Source: an uncultured Anaerolineae bacterium (GTDB lineage: Bacteria > Chloroflexota > Anaerolineae > Anaerolineales > Villigracilaceae). Taken from it: DNA of 64,000 nt. Below are positions 50,373-59,933 of this stretch, in pieces (the first letter of the stretch is position 1; the number at the start of each line of letters is the position of its first letter). The notes beneath the pieces were generated by a model. It had not been told where the DNA came from. It saw only the letters and a program-made list of their open reading frames with translations, and ran no database searches. Position numbers and translations under genes: made by a program. The stretch spans positions 1 through 64,000 of the forward strand of contig CAINXK010000013.1 of the NCBI GenBank assembly GCA_903854805.1, in the 5' to 3' direction.

Positions 50373-51044
50373 ATGCCTACAAATGTGATTGCCCCATCGA
50401 TTCTTTCTGCTGACTTCTCCCGCTTGGGGGTTGATCTGGTTGCCTGCGAAAACGCGGGAGCTGATTGGATTCACATCGATGTAATGGATGGGCACTTTGT
50501 TCCGAATATGACGATTGGACCGCTGGTGGTAGCAGCCTGCCGGCAGGCTACAAAACTTCCGCTTGATGTGCATCTGATGGTCGAAAAACCAGAAAATATG
50601 CTGGAAGCCTTTGCCAAAGCAGGTGCAGACCGGCTAACCGTGCACGTAGAAACCTGCCCGCATTTGCACCGGACCATTCAACAAATTAAATCATTAGGCA
50701 TAAAAGCTGGCATTACGCTCAACCCGGCCACCCCAGCAATCATGCTGCAAGAAGTCTACGCTGAGGTGGACCTGGTACTGGTAATGACCGTCAATCCGGG
50801 TTTTGGTGGACAAAGTTTTATATCGGGAATGCTTCCCAAGGTTGCCGGCATTCGACAGGCACTCAACCAGATTGGTTCACTTGCCTGGCTGGAAGTGGAC
50901 GGCGGTGTATCAGAAAAAACATTACCGGCACTGCTAAGCGCCGGAGCAAATGCCTTTGTTGCCGGGAATTCCGTCTTCAACCACCCAGGTGGAATTGCGA
51001 ACGGCATTAAATCTTTAAAAGACTGCATCGAGCTGAATACCTGA
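50373..51044 (+). CDS. rpe: Ribulose-phosphate 3-epimerase
   Basis: A 223-residue TIM-barrel enzyme that interconverts ribulose 5-phosphate and xylulose 5-phosphate (EC 5.1.3.1). Metal and catalytic residues lie in APSILSADFSRLG, IHIDVMDGHFVPN, VHLMVEKP and MTVNPGFGGQSF, with EVDGGVS near the end. The ATG directly follows the kinase stop (50370-50372), so the two are coupled. The position next to the kinase and bL28 matches Bacillus gene order. Confidence 0.95.
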   Translation: MPTNVIAPSILSADFSRLGVDLVACENAGADWIHIDVMDGHFVPNMTIGPLVVAACRQATKLPLDVHLMVEKPENMLEAFAKAGADRLTVHVETCPHLHRTIQQIKSLGIKAGITLNPATPAIMLQEVYAEVDLVLVMTVNPGFGGQSFISGMLPKVAGIRQALNQIGSLAWLEVDGGVSEKTLPALLSAGANAFVAGNSVFNHPGGIANGIKSLKDCIELNT

Positions 51045-51136
51045 TATGAACTCCAGGTGCTTAAACAAAAATCACCGGCATTGCACCCAGAAATCGAGTG
51101 CCAGGCCGTGATCTTTGATGAGAAGGAAGAAATTGA

Positions 51137-51319
51137 TTAGACTGTTTTTACCATTGTGCGAATGCACTTGGTGCACAGCGTCTTCTTGGTCTTGGTACCC
51201 TTCTCGTAAACGGTCACCTTCTGCAAGTTCGGTAAGAACTTGCGATTGGTAGCCCGCAATGAGAAAGAACGGTTGTGACCAAAAGTGGTAGTCTTACCAC
51301 AGTGAGCGCATTTAGCCAT
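51137..51319 (-). CDS. rpmB: Ribosomal protein bL28 (zinc form)
   Basis: A 60-residue protein with CAHCGKTTTFGHNRSFS at the start and LCTKC near the end: C4, C7, C49 and C52 make a zinc site, so this is the C+ form. The ATG at 51319 has AAAGGAC 8-14 bases upstream; the longer frame to 51358 would run past it. It is transcribed divergently from the Asp23 gene, as in Bacillus. Confidence 0.95.
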   Translation of the reverse strand: MAKCAHCGKTTTFGHNRSFSLRATNRKFLPNLQKVTVYEKGTKTKKTLCTKCIRTMVKTV

Positions 51320-51444
51320 CGTGAATTGTCCTTTCTTGCTATAATACCATTGAGCCATTTGGTTCTGGTTCAGGCCAAAAATTTTACCACAAAGCGTATC
51401 CTTCTACAAGTCAAGTGTTAATACTCACGCAAAGGATTGAAACT

Positions 51445-51801
51445 ATGGGACAGGAAAAGACTACATTGGGAAGTATTCATATATCGCCAAGCGCAATTGC
51501 CACTATCAGCTATCACGCCACCTTGCAATCGTACGGCGTTGTTGGGCTGGCCCCCAAAAATTTAGCTGAGGGTATCGCATCCACCATCACCCGCGAACCT
51601 ACTCGCGGCGTCAGCGTGCACTTCGAACATGACAATCTGGATATCGATATTTATATTATCGTCGAGTTCGGCACGCGTATCGCCTCGGTGGCTCAGAGTG
51701 TGGCCAACGCAGTCCGCTATTCGGTGGAAAAAAATATTGGGTTGAAAGTTCACGAAGTAAACGTTCATGTACAGGGATTGCGGGTCAGTAATCCTGATTG
51801 A
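51445..51801 (+). CDS. Asp23/Gls24 family protein (YloU-like)
   Basis: A 118-residue protein of the Asp23/Gls24 family: GSIHISPSAIATISYHATLQ and VGLAP, with the C-terminal VHVQGLRV ending typical of YloU. It lies between rpmB and fakA exactly as yloU does in Bacillus, and likely helps fatty-acid phosphate or envelope homeostasis. The ATG at 51445 has AAGGA 9-13 bases upstream; the frame extends to 51415. Function of the family is not firmly established. Confidence 0.88.
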   Translation: MGQEKTTLGSIHISPSAIATISYHATLQSYGVVGLAPKNLAEGIASTITREPTRGVSVHFEHDNLDIDIYIIVEFGTRIASVAQSVANAVRYSVEKNIGLKVHEVNVHVQGLRVSNPD

Positions 51802-51923
51802 CACAACAGACCGTGGCGCCATTACTTTCTGATGCATTTTCGTGCACCAGAAGCTGCGCTGATCTTTTATCAACATCCACAGAAATTCAAATTATGATCG
51901 TCCGCGCGAGGAGATTCTTACGC

Positions 51924-53564
51924 ATGCAAAGCAAGTCTTTTGACGGTTTGATGTTAAAACAGCTGGTGGAAGCAGGACTAACCTGGTTGCGGACCAATCA
52001 TCAGTTAGTAAATGCGTTAAATGTATTTCCAGTGCCCGATGGCGATACCGGGACGAATATGCTCCTGACCATGACATCTGCATACAACGAGGTCAGCAGC
52101 CTGGGACATCATAATGCGGGACAGATGGCAGCCGCAGTAGCACAAGGCGCTTTGATGGGCGCACGAGGCAACTCTGGGGTAATACTATCGCAGATATGGC
52201 GCGGTTTTTCACGCGCCCTGCACGGAAAAGATATCATTGATGGCCCCGCACTAGCAGCAGCGTTTGCTGAAGCACGTGATACAGCTTATAAAGGGGTTGT
52301 CCGACCTGTGGAAGGTACTATTCTGACTGTCTCCAAGGATATTGCCGCTGCGGCCGCACTGGCAATTCTGGATACTGATGATGCCGTGCTTGTACTGCGA
52401 CGCTGCGTGGCAGCTGCAGATGTATCCGTCCAGAGTACACCTGAATTCCTGCCTATTCTGAAACAAGCTGGAGTGGTAGATTCAGGCGGTAAGGGACTGT
52501 TCTTCATTCTCGAAGGCATGCTGCGCTATCTGGATGGTGAATCACTTGATTCAGCCTTGGTCTCAGTTCAGCCTCTCTCTGCTATGAATCTGGAAAACGC
52601 GCTGGAAGATGTTGAAGAGGGTCAAGATTGGGAAGTAGTGGTAGATTTCCGCCCAAACAATGATTTCGAACTTCAGAAGTTCTACAACCAACTTGAAACA
52701 ATGGGAACATCCATCCAGGTGGGTGAAGGCGAAGGCATGTACCGCATGCATATCCATACACCCTTAGAAAAACGCTACGAACCGATAGATTATATCTTGG
52801 GGATAGGCACCATCACCAAAGTAGCCATGGAAAACCTGCTGGCCCAAATGGACGATATTGAAAACCGGGCAATCCATTCCCGGCTCGAATTGACGACGAT
52901 TGAGCCTGGACAAATCGCTGTTGTAACTGTTTCACCGGGAACTGGTTTATCGCGCATCTTTGCCAGCTTGGGGGCAGCAGCGGTCATCAGCGGTGGGCAA
53001 ACGATGAATCCTTCTACCAAGGATATTCTGGAAGCCTTTGAAAACCTACCCACTGATCGGGTCATCATTCTACCGAATAATAAAAATATCGTGCTGGCAG
53101 CTAACCAGGCCAAGGACGTGACCGCAAAAAATGTGCGTGTTGTTCCCAGCCGGAATGTACCCCAAGGTTTCTCTGCCATGCTGCACATGAACCCGGATGG
53201 CGACCTGGATGCAGTTGCTGAAAAAATGGCGAGCGCAATGGAAAATGTGGTCACAGGCGAAGTGACAATTGCCACCCGTTCAGTGGAAATTGATGGGGTA
53301 ACAGTCAAAGATGGACAGGTGATCGCCCTGCTCAACGGTAAGCTGGCAGTCTCTGCCGACAACCTGGAGCAGGCTTGCATGGAATTACTCGAAAAAGCAA
53401 ATGCCGGCGATTACGAACTGATCACTATGTTCTATGGCGAAGAATTAAAACACACCGAAGCCAATCGCATAGCTGACCTGATTCGTGAAAAATACCGCGA
53501 CCAGGAAATCGAAGTACAAGAAGGCGGGCAGCCGCACTACCAATTTATCTTCTCTATTGAATAA
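51924..53564 (+). CDS. fakA: Fatty acid kinase FakA-like (DAK2 domain, YloV)
   Basis: A 546-residue protein, matching FakA length (about 548). The DAK2-type ATP site is FPVPDGDTGTNMLLT with GARGNSGVILSQIWRG. The middle and C-terminal domains (for example FYGEELKHTEANRIADLI) complete the family plan. It phosphorylates fatty acids presented by a DegV/FakB protein, two of which are encoded downstream. The ATG at 51924 follows GAGGAG; the frame runs upstream to 51798, overlapping the Asp23 stop. Confidence 0.92.
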   Translation: MQSKSFDGLMLKQLVEAGLTWLRTNHQLVNALNVFPVPDGDTGTNMLLTMTSAYNEVSSLGHHNAGQMAAAVAQGALMGARGNSGVILSQIWRGFSRALHGKDIIDGPALAAAFAEARDTAYKGVVRPVEGTILTVSKDIAAAAALAILDTDDAVLVLRRCVAAADVSVQSTPEFLPILKQAGVVDSGGKGLFFILEGMLRYLDGESLDSALVSVQPLSAMNLENALEDVEEGQDWEVVVDFRPNNDFELQKFYNQLETMGTSIQVGEGEGMYRMHIHTPLEKRYEPIDYILGIGTITKVAMENLLAQMDDIENRAIHSRLELTTIEPGQIAVVTVSPGTGLSRIFASLGAAAVISGGQTMNPSTKDILEAFENLPTDRVIILPNNKNIVLAANQAKDVTAKNVRVVPSRNVPQGFSAMLHMNPDGDLDAVAEKMASAMENVVTGEVTIATRSVEIDGVTVKDGQVIALLNGKLAVSADNLEQACMELLEKANAGDYELITMFYGEELKHTEANRIADLIREKYRDQEIEVQEGGQPHYQFIFSIE

Positions 53565-53567
53565 CTT

Positions 53568-55028
53568 GTGTCGGATACCTTTGCCATTTCCTCAACCAAG
53601 AAATCACTGATTTCAGGTTCCGGGCCGCTGCTTACACTCATCGTATTATGTGGCTTGGTACTACGTATAGGTGAGTTGAATGGTCCGGTCGAGTACGACG
53701 AAGCGTATTCGGTGGTTGAATTTGCAAGTCGCTCATGGTGGACAGTCATTTCAGATTATTCACTGCCCAACAACCACATTTTTCACAACCTGCTGGTGCG
53801 CTCCAGCCTGCTGAGCCTGGGCTTGCACGCCTGGAGCATCCGGCTGCCCGCTCTGGTGGCCGGGCTGGGAATGATTGCTGCGGCTTACTTCATGGGCAAG
53901 GCATTCTACAGTAAAGAAACGGGGCTGGTCGCCGCTTCCCTGACGGCGTTCTTCCCTGAACTGGTGCACTTCTCAACCATCGCCAGGGGCTACACCCTTG
54001 TAGGACTCTTTAGCCTGCTAATTTTCTGGCTGGCCCAGCAAATTATTACCAGACCAGCCAGGCGGTACTGGGTCATGATGACAGCCTGCAGTGCCTTGGG
54101 CTTATGGACCATTCCAATTATGCTTTACCCCGCCAGTGCTGCTTACCTGTGGGTCGCGCTCGAAGGTCCGCGCAACCGCAAATTTTTTACTGGTTGGCTG
54201 ACATCCGGACTGGCAATTGGGCTGTTCGCTGGGTTGCTTTACAGCCCAGCGCTGGCCATTTCAGGGTGGAGGCGCATACTGGACAACGGCTTTGTGCAAC
54301 CAGTCGACGCTAAAAGATTTTTTGATTGGCTGCTTCTGGCACGCCTGGAACAAACCTGGGGGAATTGGACAAACCAACTTCCCTGGCAGCTAACCAGCGT
54401 CCTAGTGTGCGGGTTTCTGTTATCAGTGATATTGCACCGCAAACTTGGATCCAGCCGCTGGCCACTTTCCGTACTGTTATTGGGATGGTGCGCCTTGTTA
54501 GTGCTCGCCCGCCGCCCCGATGCTTTTGATCGCTTTTGGTCCTGGATGATTGCGCCTCTGTTGGTCTGGTCAGCAGCCGGTCTGGTGGAAACAACCCGCC
54601 GGATCCGAAACCAGCAGGTAAGTTGGCCCACGATTTTAAGCTGGCTTGCGATCGTTGGATTAGCTATCAGCGCCATAATAAGCTTGCCAGGCATGCCCCT
54701 GCGGTGGGCCAAGGTAAGTAATGTCCAGGCATCTGCATTGTATTTGGCAGCAGAGCTTCAACCAGGAGATGCAATCCTGGCAGGTTATCCAAATAACGCA
54801 GCACTGTGGTATTACCTGAAAGAATATGGCGTATCAGACACTGCCTGGCAGGCACACGCAAATGCCGGACGTTATCTGGTACTACTGGCAACTAATCAGA
54901 AGGACCAAAGCATAGAAACCATTTTCAAATCATACGGTCTGGACCCAACCCGCATTGACCTGAAAAATGTAATCGCCCTTGGGGAATATGGAAAAATAAG
55001 AATCTTTGCGTGCAAACCTTTGAAATAA
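53568..55028 (+). CDS. Membrane glycosyltransferase, GT39/ArnT-like
   Basis: A 486-residue protein with about ten transmembrane helices. The first loop carries the acidic EYDEAYSVVEF (Asp/Glu pair of GT-C enzymes) followed by PNNHIFHNLLVR. Such enzymes move sugars from polyprenyl phosphate donors to proteins or lipids outside the membrane. It starts with GTG at 53568, three bases after the fakA stop. Its presence could explain modification of the many Thr/Pro linkers in this genome, but the target is not known. Confidence 0.82.
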   Translation: MSDTFAISSTKKSLISGSGPLLTLIVLCGLVLRIGELNGPVEYDEAYSVVEFASRSWWTVISDYSLPNNHIFHNLLVRSSLLSLGLHAWSIRLPALVAGLGMIAAAYFMGKAFYSKETGLVAASLTAFFPELVHFSTIARGYTLVGLFSLLIFWLAQQIITRPARRYWVMMTACSALGLWTIPIMLYPASAAYLWVALEGPRNRKFFTGWLTSGLAIGLFAGLLYSPALAISGWRRILDNGFVQPVDAKRFFDWLLLARLEQTWGNWTNQLPWQLTSVLVCGFLLSVILHRKLGSSRWPLSVLLLGWCALLVLARRPDAFDRFWSWMIAPLLVWSAAGLVETTRRIRNQQVSWPTILSWLAIVGLAISAIISLPGMPLRWAKVSNVQASALYLAAELQPGDAILAGYPNNAALWYYLKEYGVSDTAWQAHANAGRYLVLLATNQKDQSIETIFKSYGLDPTRIDLKNVIALGEYGKIRIFACKPLK

Positions 55029-55084
55029 AGCAAGCGTTCTGAATACATCCCGCTTTCTTGGACCCAGCAAGGTAAATTTATAAC

Positions 55085-55867
55085 ATGAGCCTGTGCATCC
55101 TGACCAATGCAACCGCACTTTTTCCGCCCACATCATCAACCAGTATAGGGCTTATCCGCAGCATGCCGCTGGAGATAGATGAAAATGGTATTATCCTGCC
55201 TGGTATTGAGGATTTTAGCCGCTTGTATAACGATTTGGAGCGCGAATTCAAAACTATTCTGGTGTTGACCGCTTGCGACTCTGTATTACCGATTGCAAGA
55301 ACAGCTCAATTAGCAGCTCAGAGTCATGGTGGAACAGCCAACATCAAGATCCTTAATACAATGCAATTAGGTCCCGGCGTTGGCATTTTGGCGCAACTGG
55401 CTGCTCGAAAAGCTGCCGCGGGCGCTTCCTTATCAGAATTGGAAGAATACATCCGCTCAGTAATCCCTCACATATTTACACTTCTTTACCCAGATAGGAC
55501 TCCCCTTTACTCAGACGGAAAAAACAACAACCATAAACCTGCGCGCAGTAGTGACCAGATGAGCACGCTGCCCGTTTACATTCTCGACGAAGGACTGCTC
55601 ATACCTTACAAGAAGGTACGGACTCAACGGCATCTGCTTGAAAGTTTACAGGAGTTCGTGGGAGAATTTGAAAAACCACAGCATCTGGCCTATTTCCATG
55701 GCAAGGAAGCCACCTTACACACCCGCCCCTTGCGGGAAACAGCCGGTAGTTTGTTCCCGGGCACCCATTATAACGATCTTGATCTGAACATAGAGCTTAC
55801 CGCTCTTTTTGGCGACCATACAGTAGGGCTAACTGTGTTGGAAATGCCAGAGATTGGCTGGATTTAG
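55085..55867 (+). CDS. Divergent DegV-like protein
   Basis: A 260-residue protein that starts like a DegV/FakB fold (LCILTNATALFPP where TDSxxDLP is usual) and keeps the ILNTMQLGPGVGILAQLAARKAA helix, but has an altered C-terminal half. It may bind a different fatty acid or ligand than the next gene. It lies 5 bases before that gene. TAAATT ends 6 bases before the ATG, so a leaderless start is possible, though it also follows the glycosyltransferase by 56 bases. Confidence 0.75.
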   Translation: MSLCILTNATALFPPTSSTSIGLIRSMPLEIDENGIILPGIEDFSRLYNDLEREFKTILVLTACDSVLPIARTAQLAAQSHGGTANIKILNTMQLGPGVGILAQLAARKAAAGASLSELEEYIRSVIPHIFTLLYPDRTPLYSDGKNNNHKPARSSDQMSTLPVYILDEGLLIPYKKVRTQRHLLESLQEFVGEFEKPQHLAYFHGKEATLHTRPLRETAGSLFPGTHYNDLDLNIELTALFGDHTVGLTVLEMPEIGWI

Positions 55868-55872
55868 CCTTT

Positions 55873-56721
55873 ATGCAGATTGGGCTAGTCACCGACTCCG
55901 CAGCAGATCTACCTGATGACCTTGTCGAGCGCTTCAATATTGAGGTTGTGCCCGCCATTCTCGTAATAGATGGCCAATCTTACCTGGACGGTATTGAAAT
56001 TACACGTAGCGAGTTTTATACCCGTCTGCCATCGCTTGGCATTTCGCCAACAACCGCGGCCCCATCGGGTGAACAATTTTCAACCCGCTATCGAAAATTA
56101 CTCGCATCAGGATGTGAATACGTTGTTGGCATATTCACGGCTGAAAAGCTAACCGCCATTGCTGATATCGCGCGTAAAGCCGCAGAGGATTTTGGTGGCA
56201 AGGTCATTGTGATCGAATCCGGCTCGCTTTCGATGGGAAGCGGTTACCAGGTTTTAGCCGCCGCCGAGGCTGTGGAGCAAAGGTTGCCGCTGGCGGATGT
56301 ACTTGCCCGCGTACAAAACCTGCGCAAGCGGCTGAAGGTGTATGCGGCCCTGGACACGATCGAATATCTGCGTCGTTCAGGACGGGTACCACAGGCAGTG
56401 GCAACGCTGGGAGGTTTGTTAAAAATCAAACCGGTCGTTGAATTATTGGAGGGGGTTGTAAAACCTTTGGACGCGCCACGTACCAACGGTCAAGCAGCCG
56501 ATAAGCTGATTGGCTTGCTCAATAATCTGGGCTCTATCGAAAAGTTATGTATTTTACATACCAATGCCGAACTTCGCGCCCAGGATTTTTTTGCCCAAAT
56601 AGCAACCAGCCAGGGTAAGCTTTTACCAGACGATATTCGAATCGTTAACGTCACAACAGTAATCGGCACGCATGTTGGGCCAAACGGATTGGGCCTCGTA
56701 GCGGTAAAGAAAAAACCATAA
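55873..56721 (+). CDS. DegV/FakB-like fatty-acid-binding protein
   Basis: A 282-residue DegV family protein. Visible motifs are LVTDSAADLPDDL, SPTTAAPSGEQF, ESGSLSMGSGYQ, LDTIEYLRRSGRVP and the C-terminal IGTHVGPNGLGLV, which bind the acyl chain and its head group. It presents fatty acids to the FakA-like kinase encoded upstream. It ends 17 bases before the stop of the convergent kinase gene. Confidence 0.92.
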   Translation: MQIGLVTDSAADLPDDLVERFNIEVVPAILVIDGQSYLDGIEITRSEFYTRLPSLGISPTTAAPSGEQFSTRYRKLLASGCEYVVGIFTAEKLTAIADIARKAAEDFGGKVIVIESGSLSMGSGYQVLAAAEAVEQRLPLADVLARVQNLRKRLKVYAALDTIEYLRRSGRVPQAVATLGGLLKIKPVVELLEGVVKPLDAPRTNGQAADKLIGLLNNLGSIEKLCILHTNAELRAQDFFAQIATSQGKLLPDDIRIVNVTTVIGTHVGPNGLGLVAVKKKP

Positions 56722-56738
56722 GACAAGGATTATTGGGC

Positions 56739-58064
56739 TTAAATCCTTACTTCAGCCTCGATTTTGCCGAAATTCACCTTTACACCAACCACCAGCGTCA
56801 CACTCTTCCCGGGTTCTACGTCTTTGATACTTCCATCCAGAGCAGTAATCACCCACTTCTCATTCGTCAGGTTTTTCAACCCCCAAATTTTTTGATCAGT
56901 TGGGTGGCGAATAACTCTGGCAACAGGCATAGAAAAATCATACAACCGCCCATGATCAATATGATGTGGGAACAATTGCGTATCATTATTTAGCATAACA
57001 ATGCTAGCTCCGATCCGAATATGAAAAGGTAGCATTATTTCTTTTTTGCAATTCCAGCAAACATTCGGTTTTTTATTATTCTTAAGCATCTCAGGGTCAT
57101 AAAAGTTCTCACTCTGGCACGCCGGGCAAAAAATTATAGTATCGCGCAAAGTTGCCAGTGCACTACGCCATTCACTTTCTCTGACCCGCGCTCGAACATC
57201 ATGAAGCCCATCTGTAAAAGCCTTTGTAAACAGATCACGCACAAATTGTGGGTAGATAGGCCAGTACGCGAGAGCATTGTCATGAATTCCTTTTACAGGC
57301 CGGTTCGACTTGTTTTTTGGATCAAAAATAAAAACCGGGTCCGAGCCATAAATCTTATTCATCGCGGGAAGATCAAAACAGCGAATCGAAGCTTCCTTAT
57401 CTCCCTCGAGCGGATGGCTAACCATCAACATGTAAAATAATAATACAGACAACGAGAAAAGATCAGTCTGCGTGCTGGGTCTGGCATCACCGCGTACAAT
57501 TTCCGGAGCCATAAAACGAGGCGTACCCAACACACCTGCAATTCCATCTCCATCCACACCTACATTATCATTATCACAGATTAATATTGTGCCAGCATCT
57601 GGATGAAAAAATACATTCCCAAAAGAAATATCCCGGTAACAAAGACCTTTGGCGTGTAATTGCAAAAAGCTGTTGGATAAATCAAGCCCAGCCGTGATCA
57701 GAGCTTTAAAAGTCGGTTCAACCCGGCGCTTCATCAAGTCAACAATACTCTTATAGCCAGATTCGCGCAGCAGCATAAGATAACCAAAACCTGGTACACC
57801 TTGAGCAGAAGCCAATTCAATCGGCCACAAAAAACGATCATTCGGAGCACCACGCTTAATCAATATATCCAATGCAGCGCGTTGTTGGGGCGTGGCTGTG
57901 TGTTGAAAGTACCACTTTAAAGCAATCGGTTTGCCACCCAGGGTAGCTCTATAAACTTCACCCTGCCCGCCTCCGCCCAAAAATTGTTCAACGGTACAGG
58001 CAAGGTGGGAAGATTCTGTGGTTACAATTTGTTTCAACTTCAGGGTTTGGCCAGAAGAAACCAT
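56739..58064 (-). CDS. Atypical Ser/Thr kinase of the TerY-P type
   Basis: A 441-residue protein. The kinase half has GGGGQGEVYRATLGG, Lys50, the loop GLCYRDISFGNVFF (HRD is YRD) and CDNDNVG where DFG is expected, then LGTPRFMAPEIVRG and TDLFSLSVLLFYMLM. The C-terminal part carries a zinc ribbon (CPAC and CWNC, about 315-345) and a beta-rich domain to the end. YRD and DND are typical of the kinase in TerY-P triads, where it works with a PP2C phosphatase and a vWA protein, both encoded downstream on this strand. AAGGA precedes the ATG. Confidence 0.85.
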   Translation of the reverse strand: MVSSGQTLKLKQIVTTESSHLACTVEQFLGGGGQGEVYRATLGGKPIALKWYFQHTATPQQRAALDILIKRGAPNDRFLWPIELASAQGVPGFGYLMLLRESGYKSIVDLMKRRVEPTFKALITAGLDLSNSFLQLHAKGLCYRDISFGNVFFHPDAGTILICDNDNVGVDGDGIAGVLGTPRFMAPEIVRGDARPSTQTDLFSLSVLLFYMLMVSHPLEGDKEASIRCFDLPAMNKIYGSDPVFIFDPKNKSNRPVKGIHDNALAYWPIYPQFVRDLFTKAFTDGLHDVRARVRESEWRSALATLRDTIIFCPACQSENFYDPEMLKNNKKPNVCWNCKKEIMLPFHIRIGASIVMLNNDTQLFPHHIDHGRLYDFSMPVARVIRHPTDQKIWGLKNLTNEKWVITALDGSIKDVEPGKSVTLVVGVKVNFGKIEAEVRI

Positions 58065-58392
58065 AATACTTCATTCCTTATTGATATTTTATCGGATAAA
58101 TTTCAATAGATTTCCTCCATTATAGAACAAATCTCGGCGCTTAGAGCCCGTCTGACTTTACCATAAGCACCTAAATGCTATCCTGAATTCCGATAGCGTT
58201 AAATTATCATAATCGGCTTAAGCTGCTGACAACTTTATGGTCGCTTTCATCTCCGATTATTTATTATTAAGCGCTGGGAATATTTTACAGGAATTCCACT
58301 TTTTGACTATTTTCGATATTCGAGATGGCGAAAACCCCTTATTGCCAATTAATACATAATTCAATCAGAAATTCTTCGCACAATTCTTACAG
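58065..58392. other. AT-rich spacer
   Basis: A 328-base stretch between the kinase and beta-helix genes, richer in A/T than the neighbouring blocks. It would hold the kinase promoter on the minus strand. No gene, terminator or clear repeat could be supported. Confidence 0.4.
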
Positions 58393-59571
58393 TTACGTCC
58401 TCGCATCGGTCAAGCATTGTAGTAAACCTAAAAGATCAATCGAATCATGGATTGGCTGGGGTTGATGCATTTTGCTGAAATTGAGACTGCCTAATGAGCT
58501 CTTTACAAAATTGACCTTGCTGCTAGGGCATAATTTCATAATATGGATATCACATTCTTCAAGATGCAATGTGCCACTGTCGGTGTCTATTTTTTCAATA
58601 TTGCAGTTACTGGCCAATAATTTCGAGGATTCTCCAATTACTCTAATCTCTCCGAGCACCTGGCAACCGCACAAATCTAATCGTCCTTTTTCAACAGAAC
58701 AGAAGCCTCGCAACGTGACATTCTGAATTTTTGAATGTTCACAAGCTGTCACCATACAGGCTTCAGAATCTACGACAACATCACCGGGCTGTCCGTCACC
58801 AATCACTTCAAGCGACTTATTTAATACGATGGTTTCTTTATAATGCCCCGGCTTGACGATTATTCTCATTCCTGGGGTAGCGGCATGAATGGCTTCGCTG
58901 ATGCTCTTATAATGACCCCCACCAAATCTTGAAACGATCAATGCTGGTCGCCCATCGGATGCCAAAGCTGACCGAAAGCCCCCTGTTTTTTGCGCAACCG
59001 ATTGAGCACAAGGATTAGAAAAATCAGACAACTCAGGCAGTGTAATATAACCTAACGCCAGTGCCCATGCTTCAACAACCCAACGAGCAGCTTCTGGGGT
59101 AATTGAATAGCTATTGATCATACGCGTTTCAAACTGGCAAAGAATAAGGTGCTTTGGAAAAGTTCTTTCTGTGATTGAACCGTTTGAGGACTGATCGCCA
59201 AATTCTGCCACGCCATCCAAATTGCTAATTTGATTGAATAAATCTTGCGGAATACCTTCCTTCAGCGCCATGATTAACAGGTTAACTTCACGCTTATAGA
59301 CACCGGAACAATCTCGAAGCAGGCCCTCGCAACGTCGACGATCAGTAACCACTGCACAACCGTACGTACCAACTAATTCGACCAGTTTTTGTCGCGAAAT
59401 TTCATTCATCGTATACACAGCGCTGTTATTGTGCACAGGTTTTTTATCGGCAGGCAAGGGCACGTTATTGGAATACAAACGCAAATTGCTATTGCGGAAT
59501 GAATCCTGGGTGCTTGTTGTGCTGTCGGATATTACGTTGATAGATGGAAAAACATTTGTTGTCGTGACCAT
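58393..59571 (-). CDS. Helical-domain plus right-handed beta-helix protein
   Basis: A 392-residue protein. Residues about 55-190 form a domain with LVELVGTYGCAVVTDRRRCEGLLRD and SITPEAARWVVEAWALALG, which is found in many bacterial kinase-associated proteins and may mediate protein interactions. The rest is a pectate-lyase-like beta-helix start (GGHYKSISEAIHAATPGMRI, KPGHYKETI) with several short cysteine-bearing coils. No catalytic residues are seen. The start at 59571 follows AGGTGA; the frame extends to 59646. It could be the scaffold or target of the kinase-phosphatase pair. Confidence 0.7.
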   Translation of the reverse strand: MVTTTNVFPSINVISDSTTSTQDSFRNSNLRLYSNNVPLPADKKPVHNNSAVYTMNEISRQKLVELVGTYGCAVVTDRRRCEGLLRDCSGVYKREVNLLIMALKEGIPQDLFNQISNLDGVAEFGDQSSNGSITERTFPKHLILCQFETRMINSYSITPEAARWVVEAWALALGYITLPELSDFSNPCAQSVAQKTGGFRSALASDGRPALIVSRFGGGHYKSISEAIHAATPGMRIIVKPGHYKETIVLNKSLEVIGDGQPGDVVVDSEACMVTACEHSKIQNVTLRGFCSVEKGRLDLCGCQVLGEIRVIGESSKLLASNCNIEKIDTDSGTLHLEECDIHIMKLCPSSKVNFVKSSLGSLNFSKMHQPQPIHDSIDLLGLLQCLTDART

Positions 59572-59933
59572 TTTCACCTGGCGCTTTACCTTCGGCCGCG
59601 AAATCTGGCAAAAGATGCTAATAACGATGTGAACAGCAACAGCCAAACAATTATTTCTAAGAATCTTGTCGATAAATTAATGGTAGCGCATATTCATATC
59701 CGTAAATATAACAAATAAAGGCATTCTCCGCATCCATGTGGTGTTTCTATTTTGTGTAAGTTTTGTTTAGGCAAGTCTCAACAATTGTTGAGCGAAACAT
59801 GAACATATTTCCCCGAAACCCAGTTTCATATTGATACGATTTAATAGATTATCGTAAAATCAACCCACTACACCAATTCACTTTTTCTTACCAACCTATT
59901 GATGATTAACCTATTTCACCAAATCTAATAAAG
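59572..59933. promoter_or_regulatory. Spacer with a perfect 16-bp palindrome
   Basis: CTCAACAATTGTTGAG at 59777-59792 is an exact palindrome, located 206 bases upstream of the beta-helix start. It could bind a dimeric regulator of the phospho-signalling cassette. No gene was supported in the spacer. Confidence 0.45.
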
